The notes beneath the pieces were generated by a model. It saw only the letters and a program-made list of their open reading frames with translations, searched no databases and was not told where the DNA came from. This document shows, one piece after another, positions 31,331 to 42,332 of a DNA stretch of 64,000 nt (positions are counted from its first letter, which is position 1; every line of letters begins with the position of its first letter). The stretch covers positions 1,178,001 to 1,242,000 of the forward strand of contig CP025321.1 of the NCBI GenBank assembly GCA_004014935.1, in the 5' to 3' direction. Origin of the DNA: Saccharomycopsis malanga (Eukaryota > Ascomycota > Saccharomycetes > Ascoideales > Saccharomycopsidaceae). Both the position numbers and the translations under genes were made by a program.

Positions 31331-31620
31331 TCGAAATATAAGTTATTACATATTGAATAATAATGCAGACGTTGTAAAAGTGATTTTACCACAAAAGAAA
31401 AGCTTGTGGCTACTTCTTGCACCTTCATTCATTGCATCTTCAATAAACTGACAACCATTTGAACATTGGTTCACTACTAATAATTTGGGCTCTATGCATG
31501 TTGAGGCAGCTCCATGCAGCAACCGCATGCACTCGCAGGTCATCGGGAAAAAAAATTTATATGGAAAATTGTTCAGTTAGCAGCATAGACTGAGGAATAG
31601 TAGCTAAGGGCGATATCAAG

Positions 31621-33889
31621 ATGAGCGAAGATAACAAGATCAAGGAGGTTGCTAAGAAGATAGAGTCGTTATCTGCAATATCGAGCAAGTTGGCAGATAA
31701 TGATGTGTCATTTTATCGGACGGTAGACAGTGCTTTTGCAGAGAAAATTGATGCGAGTCTGCTGAAAATATTAGAGTTGATCAACACTTTGATAGGGTCG
31801 ATTGATGAAACGGCAGACCGGATAGAGCCGGGCAAAGATGCGTTGAATGATGGCTGGAAATCTGTAGCAAATGTGTTGGACGGATTGTATGAAAAGTCGG
31901 ATATTGCGTATGACAGCATGAAAAACGGCCTGGCCAAGCCAGTAGCTACTGTAGATGGTAATTCTGGCGTAAACACCAAGCTTCGGTATATGGAAGACAA
32001 TACTGAAGGTGCTGTAGAGGATAGAAAGTCGAGAAAACGACAGGCCAAACCGCAGTTACAGTTCCGGGTTCCTGTGGACAATTCTGAATCAGGACCGTTC
32101 AAACCCAAAATCAAGACCAAGCCTAATGCGTTGGAACCGATGACGAAAAGCCTTGCTATAATACAGCCGGCGGACGAGAACGATCCAGCGCATTATAAAC
32201 AGCCGTATGAGTACGAAATCGACAACCAAGAGTATCCGGAATCGATATTGACCAAGGCAGAGCCAATTCCTTCTCGTCCATGGCCCGACAAACAAGACGC
32301 TGTTTGGGTTGATACCGTAGACAAGTTGAACGAGATGCTTGGGGAATTGAAAGGCTGTCCTGAAATAGCAGTTGATTTGGAGCATCACGATTATCGGACA
32401 TATTACGGAATTGTGTGTCTTATGCAAATCAGTAATAGAGACAAGGATTGGCTTGTGGACACACTTGCGCTTCGGGACGACCTCGCACCCTTGAATGAGA
32501 TTTTCACAGATCCTAAGGTGGTCAAGGTGTTCCACGGTGCTTTTATGGATATCATTTGGCTTCAAAGAGACTTGGGATTATATATAGTGAGTTTGTTCGA
32601 CACATATCATGCTTCCAAGCAGTTGGGGTTGCCCAAACACAGCTTGGCATATTTGCTCGAAACATACTCGAATTTCAAAACCAACAAAAAGTATCAAATG
32701 GCCGATTGGAGAATCAGACCGTTGACGCCTTCCATGAGACTTTATGCCAGAGCAGACACCCATTTCCTTTTGAACATTTACGACCAGCTACGAAACAAGT
32801 TGATAGACAAAAGCTTGTTGAACTTGGTGCTCCATGAGTCGAGACAGGTGGCCAAACGTAGATTTGAATATTACGGCTTTAGACCGGCCGACCCCTCCAG
32901 TTTGGTAGCAACTCCTATAAGCGACAAAATAGAACCCTGGAGAAATATCATGAAACAGCATAATATCAGCCTAATCAAAAAAACAGTTGGTCATTGATCT
33001 TTACAATTGGCGGGACAAAATCGCAAGAAGAGATGATGAATCCGTCAGATATGTCATGCCTAACCAGTTATTGGTTTCCCTTGTCACTGCAGCCCCAATA
33101 GATTCTCCTGGTGTTCTTGCTTCGTCAAACTATGTTACCGACCATGTGAGAATGAATTCCAACGAAATTGCTGAAATCATCCAAACGTCGCTCAGACGCT
33201 CTGAAAATGAAGACTTGCAACTTTTGAATGCTGCCGTTTATGATGAAGAGCCTGAATTGGCCGATGAAGCGCTGCTTACTGACAGAAATATCCATTCTTC
33301 TATAAGTAAATTCAATACTCTACAGCGTTCTATAAGCAACATTGCTCAATCGCCAAGTCTCTTGAAAACAGAATCTTCTTATTTGCCTTCTGCAATGTTC
33401 CCTACAAACACATCTCTGTACGTATGGTCTATCAATTTCAAAGATTCAACTCAACCTATCAACTATACCATTCAAGATTTGAACGCCAGAGGCCAAGCAG
33501 TTTACAACATTTTGAACACGAACGTTGAAAAGACAGTGACCGCTGAAATTCCGTTTGTAGCCAAGCCTGTCACTACCGAGGTTAAAAAGGCAGAACAAGC
33601 CCCCAAGGAAAATAAAAACGAAATCATTGTCATCCGTAAGAAGGTCGTTAGGGACAAATCCAAAAAACCAAAGACTAACACAGAACCTACTGGCGAAGTT
33701 GTGGATTACCAAAACGCTGAAAACATTTTTGCCCAAACAAACGATAGAAAACGTAATAATCCAGGTTATAACACCAAAAAGAGAAAGGCTTTTGACCCAT
33801 ACGGCCAAGACTATGAAGAACCAAGAGCTGCTAAAAAAGTGTACAATCCTACTCGGGGAAAGAACGTCTCGTATCGAAAGAAGCAGTAG
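31621..33889 (+). CDS. RRP6: Exosome 3'-5' exoribonuclease Rrp6, interrupted by one frameshift
   Basis: Rrp6 is the nuclear exosome's DEDD-family nuclease. The first frame (31621-32997) has the N-terminal PMC2NT region, VDLEHHDYRTYYGIVCLMQI (motif Exo I), FHGAFMDIIWLQRDLGLY (Exo II) and MRLYARADTHFLLNIYD (Exo III). The HRDC domain continues in the second frame from about 32984 (LVIDLYNWRDKIARRDDES, VMPNQLLVSLV) to a basic tail ending at 33889. The frames meet at an A7 run (32977-32983). One base fewer there would give NISLIKKQLVIDLYNWRD, which is collinear with yeast Rrp6. This may be a homopolymer sequence error, a true mutation or, less likely, programmed +1 frameshifting. All catalytic acidic residues are present. 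Confidence 0.93.
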
Positions 33890-34720
33890 ACTTGTCAGGT
33901 TGAATTCGTCAAGTACATTTTATGGTTGTTTTAGAGAATAAACTGGATTTTAGTTTAAAACTTTTCTAAAAAAAATGTAAGTGTCCATACGTCAAGGTAG
34001 GCGATGATTTCATTTTATACTAATGTCATATATGTTAAGCTGTTCAATATCATAAATTGGTATATATCAGTAATAAATAACAATCACAATTTGACAGATT
34101 TTATTCTGATTGAATAAATTTTGGCTATCCTCGCCAATTTTATATGATAATGTCTAAAGTCCAAAGTTTATCAATAGATTTACAATTTTAAATTATCAAG
34201 AAAAGCTTACTTTCTCTCTAACCTACAATAGTTTTGTCTTCATTGATGTCCTCTTTCATATAAATATATCATTATATATACTTTACAAATACTACGAAGC
34301 GCTTAAGCATGATCCTAATCTACTGGAGATTGACGTCTCCAAGCCACTAAATTCAAATGAAACACTTTTGCACTCTTAAGACACCGTCCTATCATCCTTT
34401 ACACCATAGTATACAGCCTCTCCTAATATTAAAAGGCTAGAATCTATGTCACTGTATTTACTAGCAATATTCAGCCCTATCTGCTTACACCTGACCCTCA
34501 CATGCCTTTTTTCAATTGGACTGCTCATATGCTAATCCCGTGACCGCGTTTTCGTTTTTCCATCCAGACATACATACATGAGAACGGAGAGCAGCAGCAG
34601 TAGGCCAGAACGGGCTCTGAAAAATTCAATATACCACTATCCCAGAAAAAAAAAGAATATTAGAAACTCTTTTTGAGAAGTTTTACGAAGTTAGAACTCA
34701 GCAAACATCAGTAATTCAAA
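33890..34720. other. RRP6-RPS4 spacer, RPS4 promoter region
   Basis: AT-rich sequence with no gene or repeat-family copy. A T-rich and C-rich patch at about 34480-34570 precedes RPS4 as is usual for ribosomal protein promoters, but I cannot name a factor site. Confidence 0.45.
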
Positions 34721-35829
34721 ATGGCTAGAGGACCGTAAGTGGATGGTTATTGAGATCACGAACTGAACTTATGGAAATGATTGCTATGAAATGAAAGATT
34801 GGGAAAAGTTGATCAAACTAATGAAATTTCATCAAAAAACAATATGAACATTGAATCAATAAAATCAAGTATTATTCAAAGAAATGCCTATCTTCATCAT
34901 ATATCAACCGGTTTTCATTGACACTTTTTTCACCATAATGAGAATTTATCAATATGAGTCAATATGAAATTTTTCAAGTTTATATATTATCATGAATCAT
35001 TCTTGTTCAGTTTGCAATATATTCTAAATATAACATACTAACCCCATACAGAAAGAAGCATCTTAAAAGATTAGCAGCCCCATCCCACTGGATGTTGGAC
35101 AAATTGTCTGGTACTTACGCTCCACGTCCAAGTCCAGGTCCACACAAGTTAAGAGAATCTTTGCCATTGATTGTCTTTTTGAGAAACAGATTGAAGTATG
35201 CTTTGAACGGTAGAGAAGTCAAGGCTATTTTGATGCAAAGACACGTCAAGGTTGACGGTAAGGTCAGAACCGACGCTACTTACCCAGCTGGTTTCTTGGA
35301 TGTCATTTCCATCGATGCCACTAACGAGAACTTCCGTTTGGTCTACGACGTCAAGGGTAGATACGCTGTCCACAGAATCAGTGACGAAGAAGCTACTTAC
35401 AAGTTGGGCAAGGTCAAGAAGGTTCAATTAGGTAAAAAGGGAATTCCATACGTTGTCACACACGACGGTAGAACCCTCAGATACCCAGACCCAGCTATCA
35501 GAGTCAACGACACTGTCAAGATCGACTTGGCCACTGGTAAGATTGACTCTTTCTTGAAGTTTGACACCGGTAAGATGGTTTACGTCACTGGTGGTCGTAA
35601 CTTGGGTAGAATTGGTGTCATCACCCACCGTGAACGTCACGAAGGTGGTTTCGACTTGGTCCACATCAAGGATGCTTTGGACAACACTTTTGTCACCAGA
35701 TTGAGTAACGTTTTCGTCATTGGTGAACAAAACAAGCCTTGGATCTCCTTGCCAAAGGGTAAGGGTCTTAAATTGTCTATCACTGAAGAAAGAGACAAGA
35801 GAAGAAGACAACAAGGTTTGGCTGCTTAA
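34721..35829 (+). CDS. RPS4: Ribosomal protein eS4, one intron
   Basis: This is a 40S subunit protein. Exon 1 is ATGGCTAGAGGACC (34721-34734). A 317-nt intron (34735-35051, GTAAGT donor, TACTAAC at 35036-35042, ACAG acceptor) interrupts codon 5, close to where the S. cerevisiae RPS4 intron sits. Exon 2 (35052-35829) gives a 263-residue protein with [43 protein letters not shown] and [13 protein letters not shown]. Codon use is strongly biased (TTG, AGA, GGT, GTC), as expected of a highly expressed gene. Confidence 0.97.
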
Positions 35830-36104
35830 GTGGATTTTTTTAGCCTCATAAAAAAATTTCTTTTGTTATCTATTTCCATCCAATAAAAAATTCTATATAA
35901 TCAATTATAGGTTTTTTTAATGTAAACTTTCTAATTATAAATCTTTTTTGTAAGTAATTTGGCGTTGATAATGTCAGAATATTCATGTCTGATTTCAATA
36001 GTACTGTGTCAAAATCCCCAGTGGTAATTTTTTTAATATTTTAATAGACGTGTAAGATAAGCACATTCTCTTGGAATCTCTTTATAAGATTATGGTCAAA
36101 AGGA

Positions 36105-36685
36105 TATTATTGGGTTTCCCCTCTGGGGTTTATCAAGTTCCTTTATACATAGCGCGTTATACCAAACTGATATCTTACATTTCGATCCCATATACTCGTT
36201 AAAGCAGGTTATGATAATATCTTATATTTCGAGTCCCTTACAGTTTCGTATATACGCACCATATTGACAAAACCCAGTGGGGAAACCTCAATAACGTCCT
36301 TTTGATCATAAAGTTCTCTTTTCGAGAGTACAATCTGTTAAATTATCCTGCTTATTGGCCGATAGTATATCTTAGCCAATGGTTCATTTTAGTCAAAGAT
36401 ATATAAATTTCAGCTTTCTTCAGATGAACATCCTGTCAGACCTATATATTAATCCAATCCTATCAGAATGTTCAGTGCTACCTCCTTTTTACTTGCAACA
36501 AATATCAGTTTCGTATATACGCCCTATATAGTAAGGGACTTGGTAAAACCCAGTGGGGAAACCCAATCATGTATTATAATCTCTTCATCGTGTTTTCTGT
36601 ACACCAGGTTTGGCAAATTTTAATCTTTTTTGAAATGAAACATATAATAATAGTAATAGTAATCTTATATTTCGAGCCCAGTTGA
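36105..36685. repeat. Cluster of broken F1 copies
   Basis: Plus-oriented 3' piece at about 36105-36175 (TTGGGTTTCC, TAGCGCGTTATACC). Minus pieces are at 36213-36340 (CTTATATTTCGAGTCCC to TTATCCTGC), 36490-36600 (ATATCAGTTTCGTATATACG to a body block) and 36668-36685 (CTTATATTTCGAGCCCAGT). Confidence 0.75.
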
Positions 36686-36991
36686 AACATATAATGCAAA
36701 ATTTATGTTTGAGATGGTTTACGAAGAGCGTTTAATTCGAAGCAAGCCTATCAAAACTTATGAATGATAGATACAAGTTTACAGTACATATATGCTAAAC
36801 TGTGTTAATTAAAGCATGGTTTCTTTGCATTAAGACGGTTTATATACATTGTTCAAAGGTGTGAAGTATTATCTATTTATTGCTGACATCACACGCAAAA
36901 CTTATCCTCTTGAACGTATATTTAGCCTTATTTATCACTGCTTTTAATGCTTTTGATAGCTTGGAACATTCTGCCATTTACTAAGAACCGT

Positions 36992-37055
36992 TAGCGCGTA
37001 TTTACGAAACTGGTATTTGTTGGGCTCCAAATATAAGATATTGTCATTAAAAGAG
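36992..37055 (+). repeat. F1 3'-end fragment
   Basis: It reads TTAGCGCGTATTTACGAAAC, then TGTTGGGCTCCAAATATAAG and ATATTG. This is a 5'-truncated F1 about 120 bp upstream of ISN1. Confidence 0.75.
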
Positions 37056-37172
37056 CAGTTATAGCGCTTATATAAGCGACATATGAAACGCATTCTTTCT
37101 TAAGAGATATACGAAATTTACGACAATCTAAATACTCTTGTTAATCTTGGCTAATTATCAAAACTAAGCGAG

Positions 37173-38553
37173 ATGTCTTCTAGGTAAGTTTAGATTGAAA
37201 GGCCACAGCCCATCATAGTTACTAACAAAGCAGATATCGTATTGAATGTATGTGATGACGTGTTAAGTGTGATATAACTCAACTAACAATATAGATGCGT
37301 TAAAGTCTCATCGCAGAGACAATTTTATTGAATGGATTAAAACATTATTGGCGGTATGTATTGAAATGCTGGCTCGACTTGCTGATTGGCATACTAACTA
37401 GTAGGTGCCATTTGTTTTGCACGCAGTCCACGGTTCATCGATCACTGGTGAAGAGACCAACTTGGCGGCTCGTAAAAGATACGCTGAGACATTTGCCGAC
37501 ATTGAGCGTTTGATTGATGATGACATCAAAGTATGTAGTGAAGGTAGATCGTATGCCTCTCGTTTGCGACAATTGGTTCCAACATTGGGCCAAATGTTCA
37601 CGCCTCTTCCGTTGGAAGAAGCATTTCTTATCGAAGATGAAAGACGGTCCATCTCCAAAAGACGGTTTGTAAGTCCTAGTTTTAATGATGTAAGAAGCGT
37701 ACTCAGAACAGCCCAGATTCTTGCCTTGTCAAAATATAACAAGAACAACTTGAGGCTTGTCACTTTTGATGGTGATGTGACTTTGTATGATGATGGAGAA
37801 TGTATATTTGCTGATTCTCCATTGATTGACAAGCTCATTGGCCTACTTGAGCACAATATCTTTGTAGGCATTGTAACTGCCGCTGGTTATTCTGACAAAA
37901 CCGGGGTAAAATATTATGAAAGATTGAAAGGTTTGATTGACAGTGTCAAGGACAGTGACAAATTGACTTCTGTTCAGAAAGAACAGTTACTTATCATGGG
38001 TGGTGAATCCAATTTCCTTTTCAGATATAGTGACGACACCAAAAGATTAGAATATATCAAGCACGAAAACTGGTTATTGCCTGAAATGCAGCTGTGGAAA
38101 CAGGAGGATATCGATACTGTTTTAGACGTCGCTGAGAAGTCTTTGAACGATATGAGTGTGAAAATGAAACTTCATTCGTTGGTTATTCGAAAAGAACGAG
38201 CTGTTGGCATCATTGCCAAACCCGGTTACAAGTTGATCCGTGAACAGTTGGAAGAAATTGTGATTTCCATCCAGAAAAACTTGGAAAACAATGAAGCTGC
38301 TGCTAGAATCAAATTCTGTGCCTTTAATGGCGGCTCTGATGTCTGGATAGATATTGGCGATAAAAGTTTGGGTGTCAGCTCCTTGCAAAACTATTTGGGA
38401 GGCATTGAACCACGCCAAACATTACATGTTGGCGATCAATTCCTTTCTCTTGGTGCTAACGACTTTAAAGCCAGATTGGTCGCTTGTACTGCTTGGATTG
38501 CAAGCCCTTACGAAACAGGAAAGTGTATTGATGATCTTCTTGCATGGATTTGA
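37173..38553 (+). CDS. ISN1: IMP-specific 5'-nucleotidase, four exons including a 14-nt exon
   Basis: Isn1 dephosphorylates IMP to inosine. The exons are 37173-37183 (11 nt), 37234-37247 (14 nt), 37295-37353 (59 nt) and 37405-38553. The introns are 50, 47 and 51 nt with GTAAGT, GTATGT and GTATGT donors; each has a CTAAC branch within a few bases of its AG. Splicing gives MSSRYRIEYALKSHRRDNF, matching yeast Isn1 from residue 1. The catalytic LRLVTFDGDVTLYDDG motif and HVGDQFLSLGANDFKAR lie in exon 4. The product is 410 residues (S. cerevisiae 450). The reading frame is preserved only if the 14-nt exon is included. Confidence 0.94.
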
Positions 38554-38730
38554 TCTTGTTGTTCTTAAATATTATGTGCTAAAGTAATAATCTTTTATAA
38601 TACAATGTTTGAAGCTTTGATGAGTTTTGTAGTAATACTTGGAAGTTGGCTTTCCATGTGCTCCTTTAATGAGCTTATTGTATGTGATTGTTAGAAGTCT
38701 AAGAAAACTTGGGTTTACAGAAATGATTAT

Positions 38731-38862
38731 AATAATATCATATATTTCAAGCCCAGTACATATCAGTTTCGTATGTACGCGCTATGTCTAAGGGGACTTG
38801 GTAAAGCCCAATAATATCCTCTTAATCATAATCTTCTCACCCAGTTTAGCTCAAAGTAAGCA
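38731..38862 (-). repeat. F1 repeat, 3' half
   Basis: The plus strand reads AATATCATATATTTCAAGCC, CAGTTTCGTATGTACGCGC and CTTGGTAAAGCCC, ending in the AATCTTCTCACCCAGTT block. The head is absent. Confidence 0.8.
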
Positions 38863-39339
38863 GTATTGAGAATCATAAAAACACCATCAAAGCTGTAATA
38901 TCACAATGAGTTTGTATTGATTGGAGAATGGGTAAAACATAGACTGACTAAATAAAAAGGAGAAGAGAAGACTAAAAAGAAGGAAGAAATGGAGTCTCAA
39001 ATAGTTGTTGGAACGGGGAGATACCAGAATGGTAATCGAATGGGCTGACAACTGTGTAGACTTATAAAAAGAAGTAAGACAAGGGAATGACAGGCAATGT
39101 TGTATATCGACTGCTAAACCTAACCAAAAATAGAAGAGGGGCTAATGCATCTAGTTAATCAGGTCATATCACTAGAAGCATACAGTTTTACTACCAAAGA
39201 GCCCAAAAACCTTAACAATTATAAGAGTAACAGAAAACCGAATAGATAGACAAATAACGAGAATTAATCCTCTTTAAACTTTGTCTTTCAAACAGAAAGC
39301 ATTAAAGTACCAACTACACTTTTTCATACATTTGGTCCA

Positions 39340-39440
39340 CCCTGGGCTTTGAGCTCAATAAATACCACTTTCGTATACACGCGCCATGTCTAAAGGAACA
39401 TAATCTTCTTAGAGAGCATTAACCACTGGTTACTTCATCA
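39340..39440 (-). repeat. F1 repeat, decayed, internally deleted
   Basis: It reads TTTGAGCTCAATAAATACC, TTTCGTATACACGCGCCATG, then a head remnant CTTAGAGAGCATTAACCACTG. The middle is missing. Confidence 0.65.
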
Positions 39441-39804
39441 TCTCCCTATATAACCTATTATGGGGAGCACCCAATTTCAGCCGCGCAACCTGCCGACACA
39501 ACTTGCTGAAATTCTGCACAACTTGCCGCTGATGCAGCGAACAATTGCAATGTGCATACACATACATATATTGCTGTCGATGATGGAAGTTTGCTGGGAT
39601 TGTTGTTGATGATGATCAACTTTTTTTTTTTCTTGTTTTGTAAAATATCGAATGTCATGATGGCCGCTTTTCTTCTTAGGTTGTTGTAACTTTATTAAAC
39701 CGATAGAAAGATTGACATTGGACATTTTTTGGCAGTTGAAGAATTGTCAAGTTTGATTTAGTTAGATAAACCAAGGGCAAGTTGATATATACGGTGAATT
39801 TGAG

Positions 39805-41412
39805 ATGGGTTACGAAAGACCAGCAGCACCGCCGCCAACGTACCAATCGCAGGGCAATCCGCAGTATCAACAGCAAGGGAATGGGCATAATGGGGAGCAG
39901 AACGGCTGGAATCAGTACAGGCAGCAGAATGACCCAGAAAACGGAAGTTATGTGAGTGAAAAGATGGGGACGGGCAAACCAGAGCGGGCAGATTCATTTG
40001 ACGAGGCATTTAAAGTGGAAAAGCCAAAGTATCGGGACTGGCCGTTTGCAATATTCTTTTATTTGGTGCTTTTTGGGTTTATTGCTGTAGCAGTCATCAC
40101 CATCAGAGCGTACAAATTGACCCATTCCAGCGCAGGAAATGGGATCTATGGAGCCAGTGGTTCTTCGCTCAACACCAACACTATCATCATGTTTTTGTTT
40201 GCGATTGCCATAGCTGTAGTGTTGGCCTCCTTGGTCATAACGTTTGCCAGAATGTTTCCTAGAAAGTTTATCACCATTGGTCTTATTTGCAATGTGATTC
40301 TAGGCTTGGGAACCGCAATTGCGTATCTTGTCTTGAGATACTGGTCTGCTGGTATTGTGTTTTTAGTATTTACCTTGTTCTGTGCCTGGTGTTATTGGTC
40401 CTGTCGTTCCAGAATCCCGTTTTCCGGAACGGTTTTGACCATTGTAATCGATGTGATGAAGACCCATCCCAGTGTTTTGTTTGCGTCTCTTATAGGAGTA
40501 GTGGTTTCCGGGGCCTTCAGTGTGTTGTTCACCTTTGTCATCACCTCTACGTATGTCAAGTTTGACAACAAAAGCTCCAATTCGGGCTGTGCTGTCTCTG
40601 GCGGTAATTGTTCCCAAGCCAAATTGATTGGTGTGTTGGTCTTTGTATTTTTCGCTGGTTATTACATAACCGAAGTGATCCGTAATGTTATCCATTCCAC
40701 AATTTCAGGGGTCTATGGCACTTGGTACTATCTATACAAATCCGACCAGGGTGAGCCTAGACACCCAGCTTTGGGCGCCTTGAAAAGATCCTTGACTTAT
40801 TCCTTTGGCTCTATCTGCGAGGGATCGTTGATTGTGGCCATCATCTCCTTGATAAGACAAGGCATCAACATTTTGCGCCAAAACGCCCTTGGCTCCAACG
40901 AAATCTGCCAGGCAGTCGTCTTGTGTTTCCTCGATTTGATTGTCATGGTCATCGAGTGGTTGGTGAGATGGTTCAATCACTATGCCTACTCCTACATTGC
41001 ATTGTACGGCACTTCCTACACTGCAGCCTCCAGAGACATTTACGAATTGTTCAAATACAAAGGATTCGATGCTTTGATCAACGATTGTTTGATTGGCACC
41101 GCTTTGAACTTTTACAGCATCTTCATCGCGTATGTCACTGCCCTTTTCGTCTACTTGTACTTGAGATTGACCAAACCTTCTTACAACTCGTCTGGCTCGT
41201 TCTACGCTCCAATGGTCGCCTTCAGTTTCTTGATTGCCGGCCAAATCACTAACGTCACCACCACTGTCATCACTAGTGGCACCAGCACCTTCTTTATTGC
41301 TTTGGCCAGAGACCCCGAAGTCTTCCGTATGAGTTATCCGGAAAAATTCGACGAGATCTTCAGAAATTACCCACAAGTCTTGGAAAAATTGAACTTGCCA
41401 AACTCAAATTAA
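39805..41412 (+). CDS. PNS1: Choline-transporter-like membrane protein Pns1
   Basis: This is a CTL/SLC44-family multispanning plasma membrane protein. Its transport role in yeast is not settled. The product is 535 residues (S. cerevisiae 539). It has a glutamine- and asparagine-rich cytosolic N-terminus (about 1-75), then about ten hydrophobic helices beginning WPFAIFFYLVLFGFIAVAVI. The family region GVYGTWYYLYKSDQGEPRHP, GSICEGSLIVAIISLIRQ and YSYIALYGTSYTAASRDIYE is clear. The start is the ATG at 39805. No intron is needed. Confidence 0.94.
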   Translation: MGYERPAAPPPTYQSQGNPQYQQQGNGHNGEQNGWNQYRQQNDPENGSYVSEKMGTGKPERADSFDEAFKVEKPKYRDWPFAIFFYLVLFGFIAVAVITIRAYKLTHSSAGNGIYGASGSSLNTNTIIMFLFAIAIAVVLASLVITFARMFPRKFITIGLICNVILGLGTAIAYLVLRYWSAGIVFLVFTLFCAWCYWSCRSRIPFSGTVLTIVIDVMKTHPSVLFASLIGVVVSGAFSVLFTFVITSTYVKFDNKSSNSGCAVSGGNCSQAKLIGVLVFVFFAGYYITEVIRNVIHSTISGVYGTWYYLYKSDQGEPRHPALGALKRSLTYSFGSICEGSLIVAIISLIRQGINILRQNALGSNEICQAVVLCFLDLIVMVIEWLVRWFNHYAYSYIALYGTSYTAASRDIYELFKYKGFDALINDCLIGTALNFYSIFIAYVTALFVYLYLRLTKPSYNSSGSFYAPMVAFSFLIAGQITNVTTTVITSGTSTFFIALARDPEVFRMSYPEKFDEIFRNYPQVLEKLNLPNSN

Positions 41413-41557
41413 CTTTAAATGCAATCTGTACGCTTCTAAAATAGACTTTTTTATATACTTTTCTTTTTAACAGCTGCTGTTTACCGTCCTTCTTTTAATA
41501 GCTAATTGCCCCTTTACTGATTATATATATATTATTTATTCAAAGTAATATGTAAGG

Positions 41558-41681
41558 ACCACTGGGCCATTTGGCTCAGTGGTCAGAGCTCTCGAAGAAG
41601 AGAAAAATAAGACCAACTATGATCAAAAGGACATGATAGGGCTTTAACAAGTCCTTTTGGTGCGTATATACGAAACTGATA
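41558..41681 (+). repeat. F1 repeat, intact head, internal deletion
   Basis: It begins ACTGGGCCATTTGGCTCAGT then GGTCAGAGCTCTCGAAGAAG, the best-preserved A-box-like head in the window. It jumps to the GGACATGATAGGGCTTTAAC and GTATATACGAAACTGATAT end without the middle, B box or tail. Confidence 0.85.
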
Positions 41682-41912
41682 TATACGCGCCAAAGGGACT
41701 TGTTAAAGCCCAATAATGTCCTGCTGATCATAATCTAATCATAACCTAACCATAATCTTATATATCATTATCTTCTCATCCAATTTGTTGGAAAGCTCTA
41801 AACCTCAGTAAAAAGCAGCGAGTAAAAGTGTCTTGAGGGAATCGAACCTGTGTTCCTATTAGGTCTTTTTTCTCTTCTTCGAGAGCACTGGCCACTGAAT
41901 CATACGGCCCAA
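41682..41912 (-). repeat. F1 repeat, long copy abutting the plus copy
   Basis: From TACGCGCCAAAGGGACTTG through CAATAATGTCCTGCTGATC, AAAAGCAGCGAGTAAAAGTG and the B-box complement GAATCGAACCTGTGTTCC, to the head complement CGAGAGCACTGGCCACTGA. Confidence 0.85.
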
Positions 41913-42332
41913 CGGATTAGTAGATCTATAGCTAAGCATTTGTACATACTAGTAAGTCACAACACACAACAACATGAGTGTAGACAGTTACTTTAAATTT
42001 TGTACAGATGAGTCAATTATTAATAAAAGCTGAGTCAGTCAATAGCATACTTTGTAACGACTCGTCAATTTAAACGGTTCAACCAGCCTACTAACAATTA
42101 ACCGGAATTCATCAAGGGTCATGATTATTAATATCAACCGAATACAAAGAGGAAAATATAAGGAAAACAAAGGAAAGAAACAAAATTGGTAAAAAGTTCG
42201 TGTGTCGTTTATAGTTCAAAAGCTCGGTAGAGCCTTAAACGGAAAAAAAATCTAATATGTGTTCTTGTTCAGCAAAAGTAGAAACACTAGATAAGCTAAA
42301 ATACAATTGTGACGGGACCCAAGGCAATACTA

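Larger units (their letters stand above)
30379..31620. other. Spacer between CIA30 and RRP6 with nested tandem repeats and F1 copies
   Basis: Holds the second copy of the CIA30 end, a tandem repeat cluster (30770-31015), two F1 pieces, and about 280 bp of RRP6 upstream sequence. No further gene is seen. Confidence 0.55.
35830..37172. other. Spacer RPS4-ISN1 rich in F1 pieces
   Basis: No gene is seen. At least five F1 fragments lie between 36105 and 37055 in both orientations (annotated separately). The remainder is AT-rich. Confidence 0.55.
38554..39804. other. Spacer ISN1-PNS1 with two F1 copies
   Basis: F1 copies lie at 38731 and 39340. Between them (38870-39300) is purine-rich, AT-rich sequence without a gene. 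The PNS1 upstream region contains a T10 run at 39621-39630. Confidence 0.55.
41413..42332. other. Spacer PNS1-HFI1 with an inverted F1 pair
   Basis: 41558-41912 is two F1 copies in opposite orientation. The remaining 420 bp before the HFI1 stop are AT-rich with no gene. Confidence 0.55.

Noticed and set aside
34735-35051. Box C/D snoRNA in the RPS4 intron
   Set aside because: TGATGA- and CTGA-like strings occur but no paired C/D arrangement with a terminal stem was visible.
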